A stretch of 64,000 nt of DNA from Jeotgalibacillus salarius. GTDB lineage: Bacteria; Bacillota; Bacilli; Bacillales; Jeotgalibacillaceae. Below, in pieces: positions 1-8,323 of this stretch (position 1 is its first letter; every line of letters starts with the position of its first letter). Position numbers and translations under genes: made by a program. The stretch lies in the NCBI RefSeq assembly GCF_004405125.1, contig NZ_SORX01000003.1, forward strand, positions 184,128 through 248,127. Reading direction: 5' to 3'. The notes below the pieces were generated by a model. It made no database searches and was not told where the DNA came from. It worked only from the letters and a program-made list of their open reading frames with translations.

Positions 1-20
1 AAACGCCTGCTTCCGCTTTT

Positions 21-863
21 CTATTCATCTTTACCAAAGTTCATTCTTGCGTATCGTCCTCTGATGATTTCGTAGATGGCGTAGAGGATGAGTCCTGCTG
101 CTGTGAGGCCGAGAAGAACTTGTCCATATGGCTGTGAGGCGATTTCTCCGAGTGCCCCGTCCAGGCCTTTAGACTCTTCAGGATTTGCCGTAATTGCTGT
201 CTGCATAAAGAAAAAACCAACCATTGCGAGCACAACTCCTCTTGCAATTAAACCTATTTTACCTGATTTACGAGCCAGGTTTTTCTCATGCTCATTCATA
301 TCATTTAATATAAACTTGCGCATAAATTTCTCTTTATAACCAGTGTATAAGTTATAAAGTCCATAAATGATGACGCCGGCACCCAGTATTCCGATCAGCA
401 ATCTGCCAAAAGGCTGACCAAGCAGCATGGCAGAAATTGTTTGGTTCGAATTCCCTCCGCCGCTGCCTGCATGCATCGCGATCTGGATCGCAGAAACAGC
501 TAAACCTCCATAGATGATACCGCTGATTGCATAAGCGATTCTCGTTGCAATTCCCCTGGTGTCCTTCCCCTTATGCTGGGGATCCAGAATCGCACGGATA
601 AATTCCCATATGACATAAAACAGGAGCCCGATTCCTACAATCCATAACAGAATTTCTCCAAACGGAAGTGTAGCAACCTGCTGCATGGCACCGGATGTAT
701 CAGTGGTCTCTCCGCCTCCAACACCAAGTGCAGCAAGCAGCGCCAGAATCCCGACGATTCCATACACTGAGCCTTTGGACATGTAGCCAAAGCGCCCCAT
801 ACGACGTACCCACGGTTTCACTTCTTCTTTTGTCTCATCTGACTTCGTTGTCATCTGACTCAT
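21..863 (-). CDS. DUF1206 membrane protein
   Basis: A 280-residue integral membrane protein made of three consecutive DUF1206-type repeats, each with two hydrophobic helices. The repeats are visible as PFGEILLWIVGIGLLFYVIWE-like, PFGRLLIGILGAG-like and PYGQVLLGLTAAG-like segments near residues 67, 150 and 245. An AAAGGAGAG ribosome site lies before the ATG. It follows the LTA-synthase-like gene by 15 bases, so the two are probably co-transcribed. The family has no established function. The identification is firm; any role, such as in the cell envelope, would be inference from the neighbour alone. Confidence 0.85.
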   Translation of the reverse strand: MSQMTTKSDETKEEVKPWVRRMGRFGYMSKGSVYGIVGILALLAALGVGGGETTDTSGAMQQVATLPFGEILLWIVGIGLLFYVIWEFIRAILDPQHKGKDTRGIATRIAYAISGIIYGGLAVSAIQIAMHAGSGGGNSNQTISAMLLGQPFGRLLIGILGAGVIIYGLYNLYTGYKEKFMRKFILNDMNEHEKNLARKSGKIGLIARGVVLAMVGFFFMQTAITANPEESKGLDGALGEIASQPYGQVLLGLTAAGLILYAIYEIIRGRYARMNFGKDE

Positions 864-878
864 GATTTTTCTCTCCTT

Positions 879-2747
879 TTATTCCTCTACTGTTTGTCCC
901 TGGAGCTGACCAACACCATTTTTCTTAATAATCGTGTCGGACATTCTTAATTGTCCGGCAGCTTCATACAACATTTGTGCACAATTTTCTTTATCTGCTT
1001 CTTCTTCGCTTTCGATGTTATAACATTTTCCATTTTCCCGTTCGCTTGTTAAGTCTGCCTCATAGTAATAGCCGTCATAAACAAAGGAGCCTTCTCTGAA
1101 TACTGTTAATCTCGGCTGATCATGTAAAAGGGAATTGCCCATCATATACCCTTTATCCAAACCAAGTAAGGAAAGGATTGTAGGTGCAATATCAATTTGA
1201 CCACCGGTTTGTTCCATGACGGTGCCATCATCCATCTTTGGCAGTTTCATAAACAGAGGCACTTCCTGACCGAGTGCGAGATAGTCAACTGCTGACTCTG
1301 CTTCTGCCATCTCAGCCATCTCTCTGCCCGACTCCTGTAATCCACTGTCATGATCACCATAAGCAATCACCAGCGCATCTTCCCATATACCTTCATCTTT
1401 CAGGCGTTCAACCATAGCGCCAAAAGCCTGGTCAACAAAGTGGATGTTATGGTAATAATTCTGAATAATTTCTTCTTCCAGGCTCTCAAGATTGAGCTCC
1501 TTTTTTTCTTCAGGGAAGTCGTAAGGAGTATGACTGGTTAAAGCGACCATAAATGCATAAAACGGATCATTCATTTCAAGCATTCTGTCTACAGAGGACA
1601 AAAAGAAATCCTCATCATTTAATGTCAGTCCAATGACATCACCTTCCGGAAAATCTTCTATGCTGTAAAAGTGATCGAATCCGAAGTTTTCATACACTTC
1701 ATCTCGGTTCCAGAAAGTTCGTTCAAATGCGTGAAAAGCAGCCGTTTCATAGCCCGCTGATTCCATTTTTTCTGGCAGTGAATCATATGAATGATCCGGG
1801 TATCTTGTATACACTGAACCTGCTTTCAGTGGATAAAAAGAACTGTTAAGAATAAATTCAGCGTCAGAGGTTCTTCCCTGATGGGTTTGATGATAAAAAT
1901 TTGGGAAATACATCACTTCATCTTTAAACTCATTTAAAAACGGAGTCAACTCCTGCCCTTCAATTTCCTGATCAAGCACTGAGTTCTGGAAAGATTCCAA
2001 CTGTACGATAATGACATTTGGACGTCCTTCTACAGTTGTTTCAACCGCAGACTCCTGGTCCCGGTTACTATCAAAGAATTGCTGCATTTCCCTCAGCTGG
2101 GATGAAGTAAGTGATTTCTCTTCAATAAACTGGTCATCAATCTCCCGTCCAATATCTATTGCATGATGACCGAGCATGCCAAGCTTAAAGTAGTTTCTCA
2201 TGTTAGATAAAGAGTCCTGCACAAGCCATTCATCTCTGTCAGCTGCATTGATTGCCAGTGGAGCAGTAAACAATACAACACCTGTAACGGCAGCAGTTAA
2301 AGCAGCCTTTGACCGCTTCTTAGCAGGATAATCATTAAATTTTCTTTTTCGATCTTTAAGAAGCAGTACTCCCCACACAATTACATCAGCAAACAACAGG
2401 AAGTCGAGTGGATAGATCAGATCCCCGAGTCCACCTCCAACTGCGCCCATCTGTGGAATCTGTATAAGTAGTGCTACTGATAAAAAGTCTGTAAAATAGC
2501 GGTAATACCAGATATTAGACGCAATTAATACGGTGATTAAAATGCTCAGATAAAATAAAACCCATCGCCTGATACGTGGTGAGATCCACAGAGACCAAAA
2601 AGAAATCAGAATGAGTGCGCCAAGACTTACGAAAAATAAATTCAGCCCGAAATAAGTCCCTGTAGCCGGGCCTACCATGATCATTTTAATAAGTAGTATA
2701 AGTACAAATAACATATAGTCTCCGTACATCAGCCATATTCTCTTCAA
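879..2747 (-). CDS. LTA synthase family sulfatase (LtaS-like)
   Basis: This 622-residue membrane enzyme belongs to the lipoteichoic acid synthase family, which transfers glycerol phosphate from phosphatidylglycerol. It has five hydrophobic segments within residues 1-175, then an extracellular alkaline-phosphatase-fold domain. Family catalytic residues are visible: the metal-ligand Glu in VQLESF, the nucleophile Thr in GRTSDAEF, and the Asp-His pair in YGDHDSG. Length matches LtaS/YfnI/YqgS/YvgJ proteins (about 620-650). The start follows a clear AGGAGG. Which paralogue it is, primase or main synthase, cannot be told from sequence alone. Confidence 0.9.
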   Translation of the reverse strand: MKRIWLMYGDYMLFVLILLIKMIMVGPATGTYFGLNLFFVSLGALILISFWSLWISPRIRRWVLFYLSILITVLIASNIWYYRYFTDFLSVALLIQIPQMGAVGGGLGDLIYPLDFLLFADVIVWGVLLLKDRKRKFNDYPAKKRSKAALTAAVTGVVLFTAPLAINAADRDEWLVQDSLSNMRNYFKLGMLGHHAIDIGREIDDQFIEEKSLTSSQLREMQQFFDSNRDQESAVETTVEGRPNVIIVQLESFQNSVLDQEIEGQELTPFLNEFKDEVMYFPNFYHQTHQGRTSDAEFILNSSFYPLKAGSVYTRYPDHSYDSLPEKMESAGYETAAFHAFERTFWNRDEVYENFGFDHFYSIEDFPEGDVIGLTLNDEDFFLSSVDRMLEMNDPFYAFMVALTSHTPYDFPEEKKELNLESLEEEIIQNYYHNIHFVDQAFGAMVERLKDEGIWEDALVIAYGDHDSGLQESGREMAEMAEAESAVDYLALGQEVPLFMKLPKMDDGTVMEQTGGQIDIAPTILSLLGLDKGYMMGNSLLHDQPRLTVFREGSFVYDGYYYEADLTSERENGKCYNIESEEEADKENCAQMLYEAAGQLRMSDTIIKKNGVGQLQGQTVEE

Positions 2748-2829
2748 TTGTTAACCTCCTCCCATGTTACCCTTTACCCTCTGTAAACTGTATGTAACCT
2801 GCATGAAATATGGAAATTTCACAAAAGAA

Positions 2830-2853
2830 AAACCGCCCTGTTTGGGACGGTTT
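2830..2853 (-). terminator. terminator of the chemoreceptor gene
   Basis: On the minus strand AAACCGTCC and GGGCGGTTT pair around a short loop and are followed by a T run. It sits 16 bases past the chemoreceptor stop codon. Confidence 0.8.
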
Positions 2854-2868
2854 AATAATTGAGGATTA

Positions 2869-4572
2869 TTAAGACAACTTAAATTGTTTCAACAATCCGT
2901 TCAACTGCACAGCTTCATCTTTCAGAGAACGTGCGCTTCTATTTACTTCTTCCATAGAGGCACTCGACTGCTGTGAAGTAGCAGATACTTCTTCAATTCC
3001 TGCTGCTGATTCTTCTGAAACGGAAGCAATGCTCTCAATTGACGCGTTCATCACTCTGGTTGATTCAATGACTTCGTTGACAGAAGCAGTTACACTTTCA
3101 ACCTGAGTAGAAACATTATCAATTGTTAACTTCAACTCTCCAAACAATGTACCAGTATGTGAAATTTTTGAAGAACCATCTTCCACCATTTCATAGCCTT
3201 CTTCCAAAGAAACGACTACTTTCTTAGCCTCACGCTGAATTCCGCCAACAATATTTGTGATATCGGAAATCGATGTCGTGACGCCTTCAGCGAGCTTTCT
3301 CACTTCATCCGCAACAACTGCAAATCCTTTTCCGTGCTCCCCGGCGCGTGCTGCTTCAATCGCAGCATTTAGCGCAAGAAGATTTGTCTGGTCTGCAATT
3401 GCCTGAATGACTTCAGTAAGTTTTGCAATGTCATTTGTCTGCTGATCAAGTCCTCTTACCATTTCAAGAGATCCCTTTACTTTCTCATCAATCGCCGACA
3501 TGGTTTCAACCGATTCAGTCATGGCTTTACTGCCCTGAGTTGTTACTGACATCATAGACTGAGAATCTGATTTAACCTGATTTTGTTTTTCTTCCACACT
3601 GCTCATGACAGCAGTAAAATCATTCATTTTCTCAGACAGGTCTGATGAAGCATGCGCCTGCTCTTCAGAACCGCTGGAAAGCTCCTGCATTGTAGAAGCG
3701 ATCTGATGACTGCCTTCCTGCACTTCATCAGCGTATTGTGTAAGTACTTCACTTTGCGAATGCACAGTACCAGACACTGCCGAAACCTGCGTAAGGAGAT
3801 TCCTTAAATTCCCTTTCATCGCATTGAAAGAATTACTAAGCTGTCCAATCTCATCTTTACTCTCATAGTCCATATCCTCAACAGTTAAATTACCATTAGC
3901 AACTTCATCTGCAAGACTAACCACTCTGTTGATATGACGTCGGACTGTACGATTCACGGCGAATAAAATGATCAAACTGATTAAGATTGATAATCCTACC
4001 GCGATAAACATTGTCGTAATACCTCCCGCTGCTGAAGCTCCAGCATCAGCGGAAGCCTGATCACTGTCTTCCTGAATCAATGCTGTTAAACTCAAAAGCT
4101 CATCTACAGTTGTACTTCTCAACTCCTGCGTTTCATCGCGGGCTGCGTCAAGTGCTGCACTGCCCTCTTCTGTATAATTCGGAATGATGTCATTTATAAA
4201 AGCATCATCCATCGCTGCTTTGTCCTGCTGAACCTGATTCATCAATTCAATCTGGTCAGCTTCATCCAGATCTGCTATTAATTCTTCCGCCGCAGCATCA
4301 AAACGCCCGCTCATTTCATTGTATTCATCAATATACACATCCTGGCCTTCATTAACATAATCAGCTACCCGGATGTCCATTCCTCTGAAAATGGCTGCCA
4401 TATTGTTCACACTAACTGCACGGTCCCCCCGCCTATCCATTGCGTCAACATCTTCCTGAATCCCCTGGAACACAAAAAGTAAAACAACTGCAGTCACTAA
4501 AAACATCACAATTGTTGCTAATACGGCTGTGAAGTATTTCATACCAATAGACAAATTACGAAAAAATTTCAT
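2869..4572 (-). CDS. methyl-accepting chemotaxis protein
   Basis: A transmembrane chemoreceptor of about 567 residues. It has an N-terminal helix (residues 12-33), a helical extracytoplasmic sensor of four-helix-bundle type to about residue 190, a second membrane helix (about 190-208), a HAMP segment and a long coiled-coil signalling domain. The hairpin tip is conserved ([20 protein letters not shown]). I prefer the ATG at 4572 to the in-frame TTG six bases upstream because AGAGG lies at normal spacing. It is a single-gene unit with its own terminator. The ligand is unknown. Confidence 0.9.
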   Translation of the reverse strand: MKFFRNLSIGMKYFTAVLATIVMFLVTAVVLLFVFQGIQEDVDAMDRRGDRAVSVNNMAAIFRGMDIRVADYVNEGQDVYIDEYNEMSGRFDAAAEELIADLDEADQIELMNQVQQDKAAMDDAFINDIIPNYTEEGSAALDAARDETQELRSTTVDELLSLTALIQEDSDQASADAGASAAGGITTMFIAVGLSILISLIILFAVNRTVRRHINRVVSLADEVANGNLTVEDMDYESKDEIGQLSNSFNAMKGNLRNLLTQVSAVSGTVHSQSEVLTQYADEVQEGSHQIASTMQELSSGSEEQAHASSDLSEKMNDFTAVMSSVEEKQNQVKSDSQSMMSVTTQGSKAMTESVETMSAIDEKVKGSLEMVRGLDQQTNDIAKLTEVIQAIADQTNLLALNAAIEAARAGEHGKGFAVVADEVRKLAEGVTTSISDITNIVGGIQREAKKVVVSLEEGYEMVEDGSSKISHTGTLFGELKLTIDNVSTQVESVTASVNEVIESTRVMNASIESIASVSEESAAGIEEVSATSQQSSASMEEVNRSARSLKDEAVQLNGLLKQFKLS

Positions 4573-4768
4573 TCTCAAACCTCTTTTCTTATTAAATTAT
4601 CAATTCAAATTATAGTATAAAAGAATCATGATGCATTTATATGTTACTACTCATTTTCTAATTAAACAATAAAATTTACATTAATAATTAGTTCTTTCGA
4701 TTCACAAAGGAAGTTTTTATGTACAAAAAAACTATTAAATGGAAATAAAACGGTTATGTAATTTCACA

Positions 4769-4807
4769 GAAAAAGGTGACCAGTCTCCAAGGACTGATCA
4801 CCTTTTT
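4769..4807 (-). terminator. terminator of the EamA gene
   Basis: A stem of about 17 pairs (AAAAAGGTGA with TCACCTTTTT, plus CAGTC with GACTG) with T runs on both strands. It lies at the 3' end of the EamA transporter gene. The 4573-4768 spacer beyond it is AT-rich, presumably holds the chemoreceptor promoter, and shows nothing else I can name. Confidence 0.85.
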
Positions 4808-5718
4808 CAATTTAATCTTTGTTTTTTCCGTTGAAGCCAATGATCAACAAATCCGCTTCCTCCAAGTACACCAGCTACAATCAGCGCAAAGCCTGCAATT
4901 TGCCCTAAGAATACCGGCTCCCCCAGAAGCAGTGCTGCTCCGGTAATGGAGAATAATAAATTCAGATTTGTGAAAACGGCAGATTCACTGGGACCGATCA
5001 GACGAATCGCGTTATTATAAATCATATGACCTACTCCGGTTGCGATGAAGGCTGAAGCAAAAAAGATTGCGTAATGATACCCCTCACCTTTTAACAGCGT
5101 CTGATAACCTGCAGGTTCTGTTGCTAAGCTGATTACACCAAGCATCACCGACCCAAGTACCATCATCCAGCCAGTCAGTAACAGAACATTTAAAGACGTA
5201 GAGAGCTTTTTGATTAAGACGAAGCTGATCGCCTGCGTAATGGCTGCCATTAATATATACCAGTCTCCTGCAGCTACTTCAAAATCACCGGTGCTCCCGG
5301 CGACCATCACAAGAAATACGCCTGCAAACCCCACTATAATTCCGCCAACCTTCAGCAGTGTGAGCCGTGCATTTAAGAAAATGACTGCTGCAATGGCAGT
5401 CAGGATTGGAATGAGCCCTAATATAAGGCCGGTATTAACTGCTGTTGTACCTTTCAAGCCGATCGACAAAAAATAATGATGACCAACAATGTTGAATAAA
5501 CTGATGAGAAAAATAACACCGAAATCTTTTACACTCGGAATCTCCCATTTTCTCTGCAGCAGGAGCACTGAAAGTACGACGAGTCCTGCAGTTAATATTC
5601 TCATTGAAGTCATGGCTACCGGAGAAAATTCATCTACTAAAACTTTAAGTGCAACTACATTCAGTCCCCATGCCACCATGATTGACACGAGCCATATATA
5701 TGCGTTGGATTGTGTCAT
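4807..5718 (-). CDS. DMT family transporter (EamA)
   Basis: A 303-residue protein with ten hydrophobic segments in two homologous halves, the usual architecture of EamA/RhaT drug/metabolite transporters. It is expected to export a small metabolite across the cell membrane; the substrate is unknown. The C-terminus is basic (RKKQRLN), as expected for a cytoplasmic tail. AGGTGA precedes the ATG. The gene begins 18 bases after the MOSC-protein gene, so both probably share a transcript. Confidence 0.85.
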   Translation of the reverse strand: MTQSNAYIWLVSIMVAWGLNVVALKVLVDEFSPVAMTSMRILTAGLVVLSVLLLQRKWEIPSVKDFGVIFLISLFNIVGHHYFLSIGLKGTTAVNTGLILGLIPILTAIAAVIFLNARLTLLKVGGIIVGFAGVFLVMVAGSTGDFEVAAGDWYILMAAITQAISFVLIKKLSTSLNVLLLTGWMMVLGSVMLGVISLATEPAGYQTLLKGEGYHYAIFFASAFIATGVGHMIYNNAIRLIGPSESAVFTNLNLLFSITGAALLLGEPVFLGQIAGFALIVAGVLGGSGFVDHWLQRKKQRLN

Positions 5719-5736
5719 GTGTTCACCTGATTTCTT

Positions 5737-6378
5737 CTATTGATTACGTTTCTGTATTAATTTTGGCTTAAGTGTTTTCGACAGCGCCTCTGCCTCCAGG
5801 ACGCGGTCGTATTGTTTTAATGCAGGGTTTGGTGAAAACAGCAGTTCATTCACTTCCTGAACCGTCACACCCGCGGGATCGCGACTGATCAGCTTCAACC
5901 CATCACCAGGCTTCACCGTTCCATCCTTCAGCACACGAAAGTAAAACCCGGTATAACCAGACTCTCTCATGCGGACGATCAGCTCAGGTTTGTTATATTT
6001 AGCAGCGATCTTAAAACACGGCTGCCTTGGCTCTGTGACCTCGAGCATTGCTTCTCCAAACTCAAACCTGTCTCCTATGTGTGTGTTTCGTTCATGAATA
6101 CCTTCTGTTGTAATGTTTTCCCCAAAGAGAGCTGCTCCGTCATGTACATCCATCCAACCATCCCAAAATGCATAATGGTCATGCGGATACAGACAAAGCG
6201 CTTTCTCAGTTCCACCATGATGTTCTGGCGTCTGCTCATCTTCAGCCAGCCCTGTAAATGATAAAAACATTTCATTCTGGATGGGCTGCTTTAAAAGCGC
6301 GCTTGGAAATGATTTTCTGCCAAATGTAAGCTCTGTAATTCTTGCAGTATGTATCGCACGGACCTTGTAAACAGTCAT
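5737..6378 (-). CDS. MOSC domain protein (YiiM-like)
   Basis: A 213-residue soluble protein of the MOSC family (beta-barrel related to the C-terminus of molybdenum cofactor sulfurase), which binds molybdopterin or acts in sulfur/N-hydroxylated-base metabolism. The family Cys appears in EPRQPCFKIA, within a YiiM-like frame (HHGGTEKALCLYPHDHYAFW). A C-terminal 3-alpha extension follows (GVTVQEVNELLF). The chosen ATG at 6378 has GAGGAGG six bases upstream; the in-frame start 15 bases earlier lacks one. It is divergent from the succinate-semialdehyde dehydrogenase gene. Confidence 0.85.
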   Translation of the reverse strand: MTVYKVRAIHTARITELTFGRKSFPSALLKQPIQNEMFLSFTGLAEDEQTPEHHGGTEKALCLYPHDHYAFWDGWMDVHDGAALFGENITTEGIHERNTHIGDRFEFGEAMLEVTEPRQPCFKIAAKYNKPELIVRMRESGYTGFYFRVLKDGTVKPGDGLKLISRDPAGVTVQEVNELLFSPNPALKQYDRVLEAEALSKTLKPKLIQKRNQ

Positions 6379-6487
6379 GATCAGCCTCCTCACTTTGACA
6401 CGCTAAACATAGTATACAGTACTTTTTGATTGAACTGAAAATGAATAGGGTAGAGATAGTATAAACCAAAAATCAGGAGTGAGTGAA

Positions 6488-7912
6488 ATGGATACATATA
6501 ACTTAATTATCAATGGAGAAGAAACCGGACAGAATCTGGAAACAATTGATGTGATTAACCCGGCAACTACAGAAACAATTGCAACGGTACCTAAAGGCAG
6601 TAAAAAAGAAGCTGTGAAAGCAGTGGACGCAGCCCACCACGCTTTCAAAGACTGGTCAAAGCGCAGCGCGTATGAGCGCAGTGCTTTGTTAATGAAATGG
6701 GCAGACTTAATCGATGAACACACTGATGAGCTCGCACGCATCATGACAATTGAACAGGGAAAGCCGCTAAAAGAAGCTGCAGGTGAAATCAAGTACGCAA
6801 ATGGCTTTATTAAGTGGTTTGCTGAAGAAGGCAAACGTGTATATGGTGAAACGATCCCTTCTTCAAAAGGAGAAAGACGCCTTTTTGTTCATAAGCAGCC
6901 AGTTGGTGTGACAGCAGTCATTACACCATGGAATTTCCCTGCTGCCATGATTACCAGAAAGGTTGCGCCAGCTCTCGCAACTGGCTGTACAACTGTGATT
7001 AAACCGGCAACTGCAACGCCGCTGACTGCTTTTCGTCTCGTGCAGCTTGCGAAAGAAGCAGGTATACCGGATGGTGTGATTAACGTTGTGACAGGAAAAG
7101 CATCTGATATCAGTGAAGCCTGGCTTGAGGATACACGCGTGAGAAAGCTTACATTTACAGGCTCTACAGAGGTTGGTAAATCGCTGATGAAGGGTGCAGC
7201 AGACACGATGAAAAAGATCTCACTTGAGCTTGGCGGTCATGCCCCTGCAATTGTAATGGATGATGCTGACCTGGAAAAAGCAGTGGATGGTGTTATTGCA
7301 ACGAAGTTTAGAAACGCTGGTCAGACATGCGTAAGCGCAAACCGCATCTATGTACATGAAGACATTGCTGACGCATTTACAAAGCGATTCACTGAAAAAG
7401 TTGAGGAAATGAGACTTGGAGATGGTCTTGAAGAAGGCGTTGACCTTGGACCACTGATTGACGAGGATGCGGTTGAAAAGGTACAAAAGCATATTGAAGA
7501 TGCGAAGGAAAAAGGTGCAACCGTTGAAACAGGCGGTGAGCTCCGTGACGGATTATTCTTTAAACAGACTGTTCTCTCAGGTGTTACAGATGACATGCTT
7601 TGCATGAAAGAAGAAACGTTTGGACCAGTTGCACCAATTACGACTTTTAAGACTGAAGAAGAAGCGATTGAGCGAGCAAATGATTCCATCTATGGTCTGG
7701 CTGCTTACCTGTTCACCGAGAATATTTCAAAAGGAATCCGCTTATCCGAGCAGCTTGAGTATGGCATCGTCGGGTTGAACGATGGACTGCCATCAGCTCC
7801 GGAAGCACCATTTGGCGGATTTAAGCAAAGTGGACTTGGCCGAGAAGGCGGACATCAGGGAATTGAAGAGTTTCTTGAGACAAAGTTTATTTCGGTTGGT
7901 ATGGAAGAATAA
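6488..7912 (+). CDS. gabD: NAD(P)-dependent succinate-semialdehyde dehydrogenase
   Basis: An aldehyde dehydrogenase of 474 residues that probably oxidises succinate semialdehyde to succinate. Key features are the cofactor motif TPWNFPAAMITRK, the general-base Glu in ELGGHAP (about residue 246) and the nucleophile Cys in GQTCVSANR (about 280). The C-terminus has the GLNDGLPSAPEAPFGG block typical of GabD. AGGAGTG is seven bases before the ATG at 6488; a GTG at 6479 overlaps that ribosome site and is unlikely. No GABA transaminase is adjacent, so the substrate is inferred from family likeness only. Confidence 0.88.
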   Translation: MDTYNLIINGEETGQNLETIDVINPATTETIATVPKGSKKEAVKAVDAAHHAFKDWSKRSAYERSALLMKWADLIDEHTDELARIMTIEQGKPLKEAAGEIKYANGFIKWFAEEGKRVYGETIPSSKGERRLFVHKQPVGVTAVITPWNFPAAMITRKVAPALATGCTTVIKPATATPLTAFRLVQLAKEAGIPDGVINVVTGKASDISEAWLEDTRVRKLTFTGSTEVGKSLMKGAADTMKKISLELGGHAPAIVMDDADLEKAVDGVIATKFRNAGQTCVSANRIYVHEDIADAFTKRFTEKVEEMRLGDGLEEGVDLGPLIDEDAVEKVQKHIEDAKEKGATVETGGELRDGLFFKQTVLSGVTDDMLCMKEETFGPVAPITTFKTEEEAIERANDSIYGLAAYLFTENISKGIRLSEQLEYGIVGLNDGLPSAPEAPFGGFKQSGLGREGGHQGIEEFLETKFISVGMEE

Positions 7913-7986
7913 CAGTCAAAGAGGCTGAGACAAAACAAACTCTTTTGTTGAGTTAAACAAACTTTATATTAAAATCTAAGTGTAGC

Positions 7987-8106
7987 GGAGCGTAAGGCGG
8001 TGACTCCAGCGCGAAGAGACGGACAGGTGAGACCCCGCAGACGCGAAGCGTTGAGGAGGCTCACCGCCGGCCGCGCGGAAAGCGTCCGCCTGAAGCGCAG
8101 CGAAAC
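7987..8106 (+). repeat. dispersed GC-rich intergenic element, copy R1
   Basis: The most complete of five copies in the window (others at 14363, 20784, 28583 and 31890). It begins GGAGCGTAAGGCGGTGACTC and ends CCGCCTGAAGCG. An internal hairpin pairs GGTGAG with CTCACC around GACCCCGCAG...GAGGAGG. It is followed by a strong terminator hairpin, and the leader GAGGCTGAGACAAAA (7921-7935) precedes it. It fills the convergent spacer between gabD and the small zinc-ribbon gene. Similar sequence is common between genes in Bacillales as I recall, but I cannot name the family. Confidence 0.8.
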
Positions 8107-8110
8107 GAGT

Positions 8111-8148
8111 AAGAGGATAAGACAGCTTATATGTCTTATCCTCTTTTT
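8111..8148. terminator. bidirectional terminator hairpin
   Basis: AAGAGGATAAGACA pairs with TGTCTTATCCTCTT over 14 bases around a 7-base loop and is followed by T5 on the plus strand. It lies between convergent genes. Nearly the same stem sequence recurs at 31805-31838 beside repeat copy R4. Confidence 0.85.
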
Positions 8149-8161
8149 ATTTTATTGAATT

Positions 8162-8299
8162 CTACTTTCCCTGCTCCAAATGAATGTCTGCGCACTCATG
8201 ACAAAATAACTTCCCCTGGTGATAAACAGCATCCAGAAATCCATCTGCACAATACACTGTTTTTCCACACTTCTTGCACTTCCCAACTTCTTCCCGCAT
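8162..8299 (-). CDS. 45-residue zinc-ribbon protein
   Basis: A short open frame with GGGGTGA six bases before its ATG, starting 25 bases after the helicase stop codon on the same strand, so likely in its operon. The product has a CKKC motif at residues 8-11 and a CHEC motif at 33-36, with an aromatic/hydrophobic core between, as in a minimal treble-clef or zinc ribbon. It lies in a coding-looking stretch that ends just before a terminator. I do not recognise a family. A role with the helicase is only inferred from position. Confidence 0.6.
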   Translation of the reverse strand: MREEVGKCKKCGKTVYCADGFLDAVYHQGKLFCHECADIHLEQGK

Positions 8300-8323
8300 G
8301 TTCTGTCACCCCAATCAAAATAA

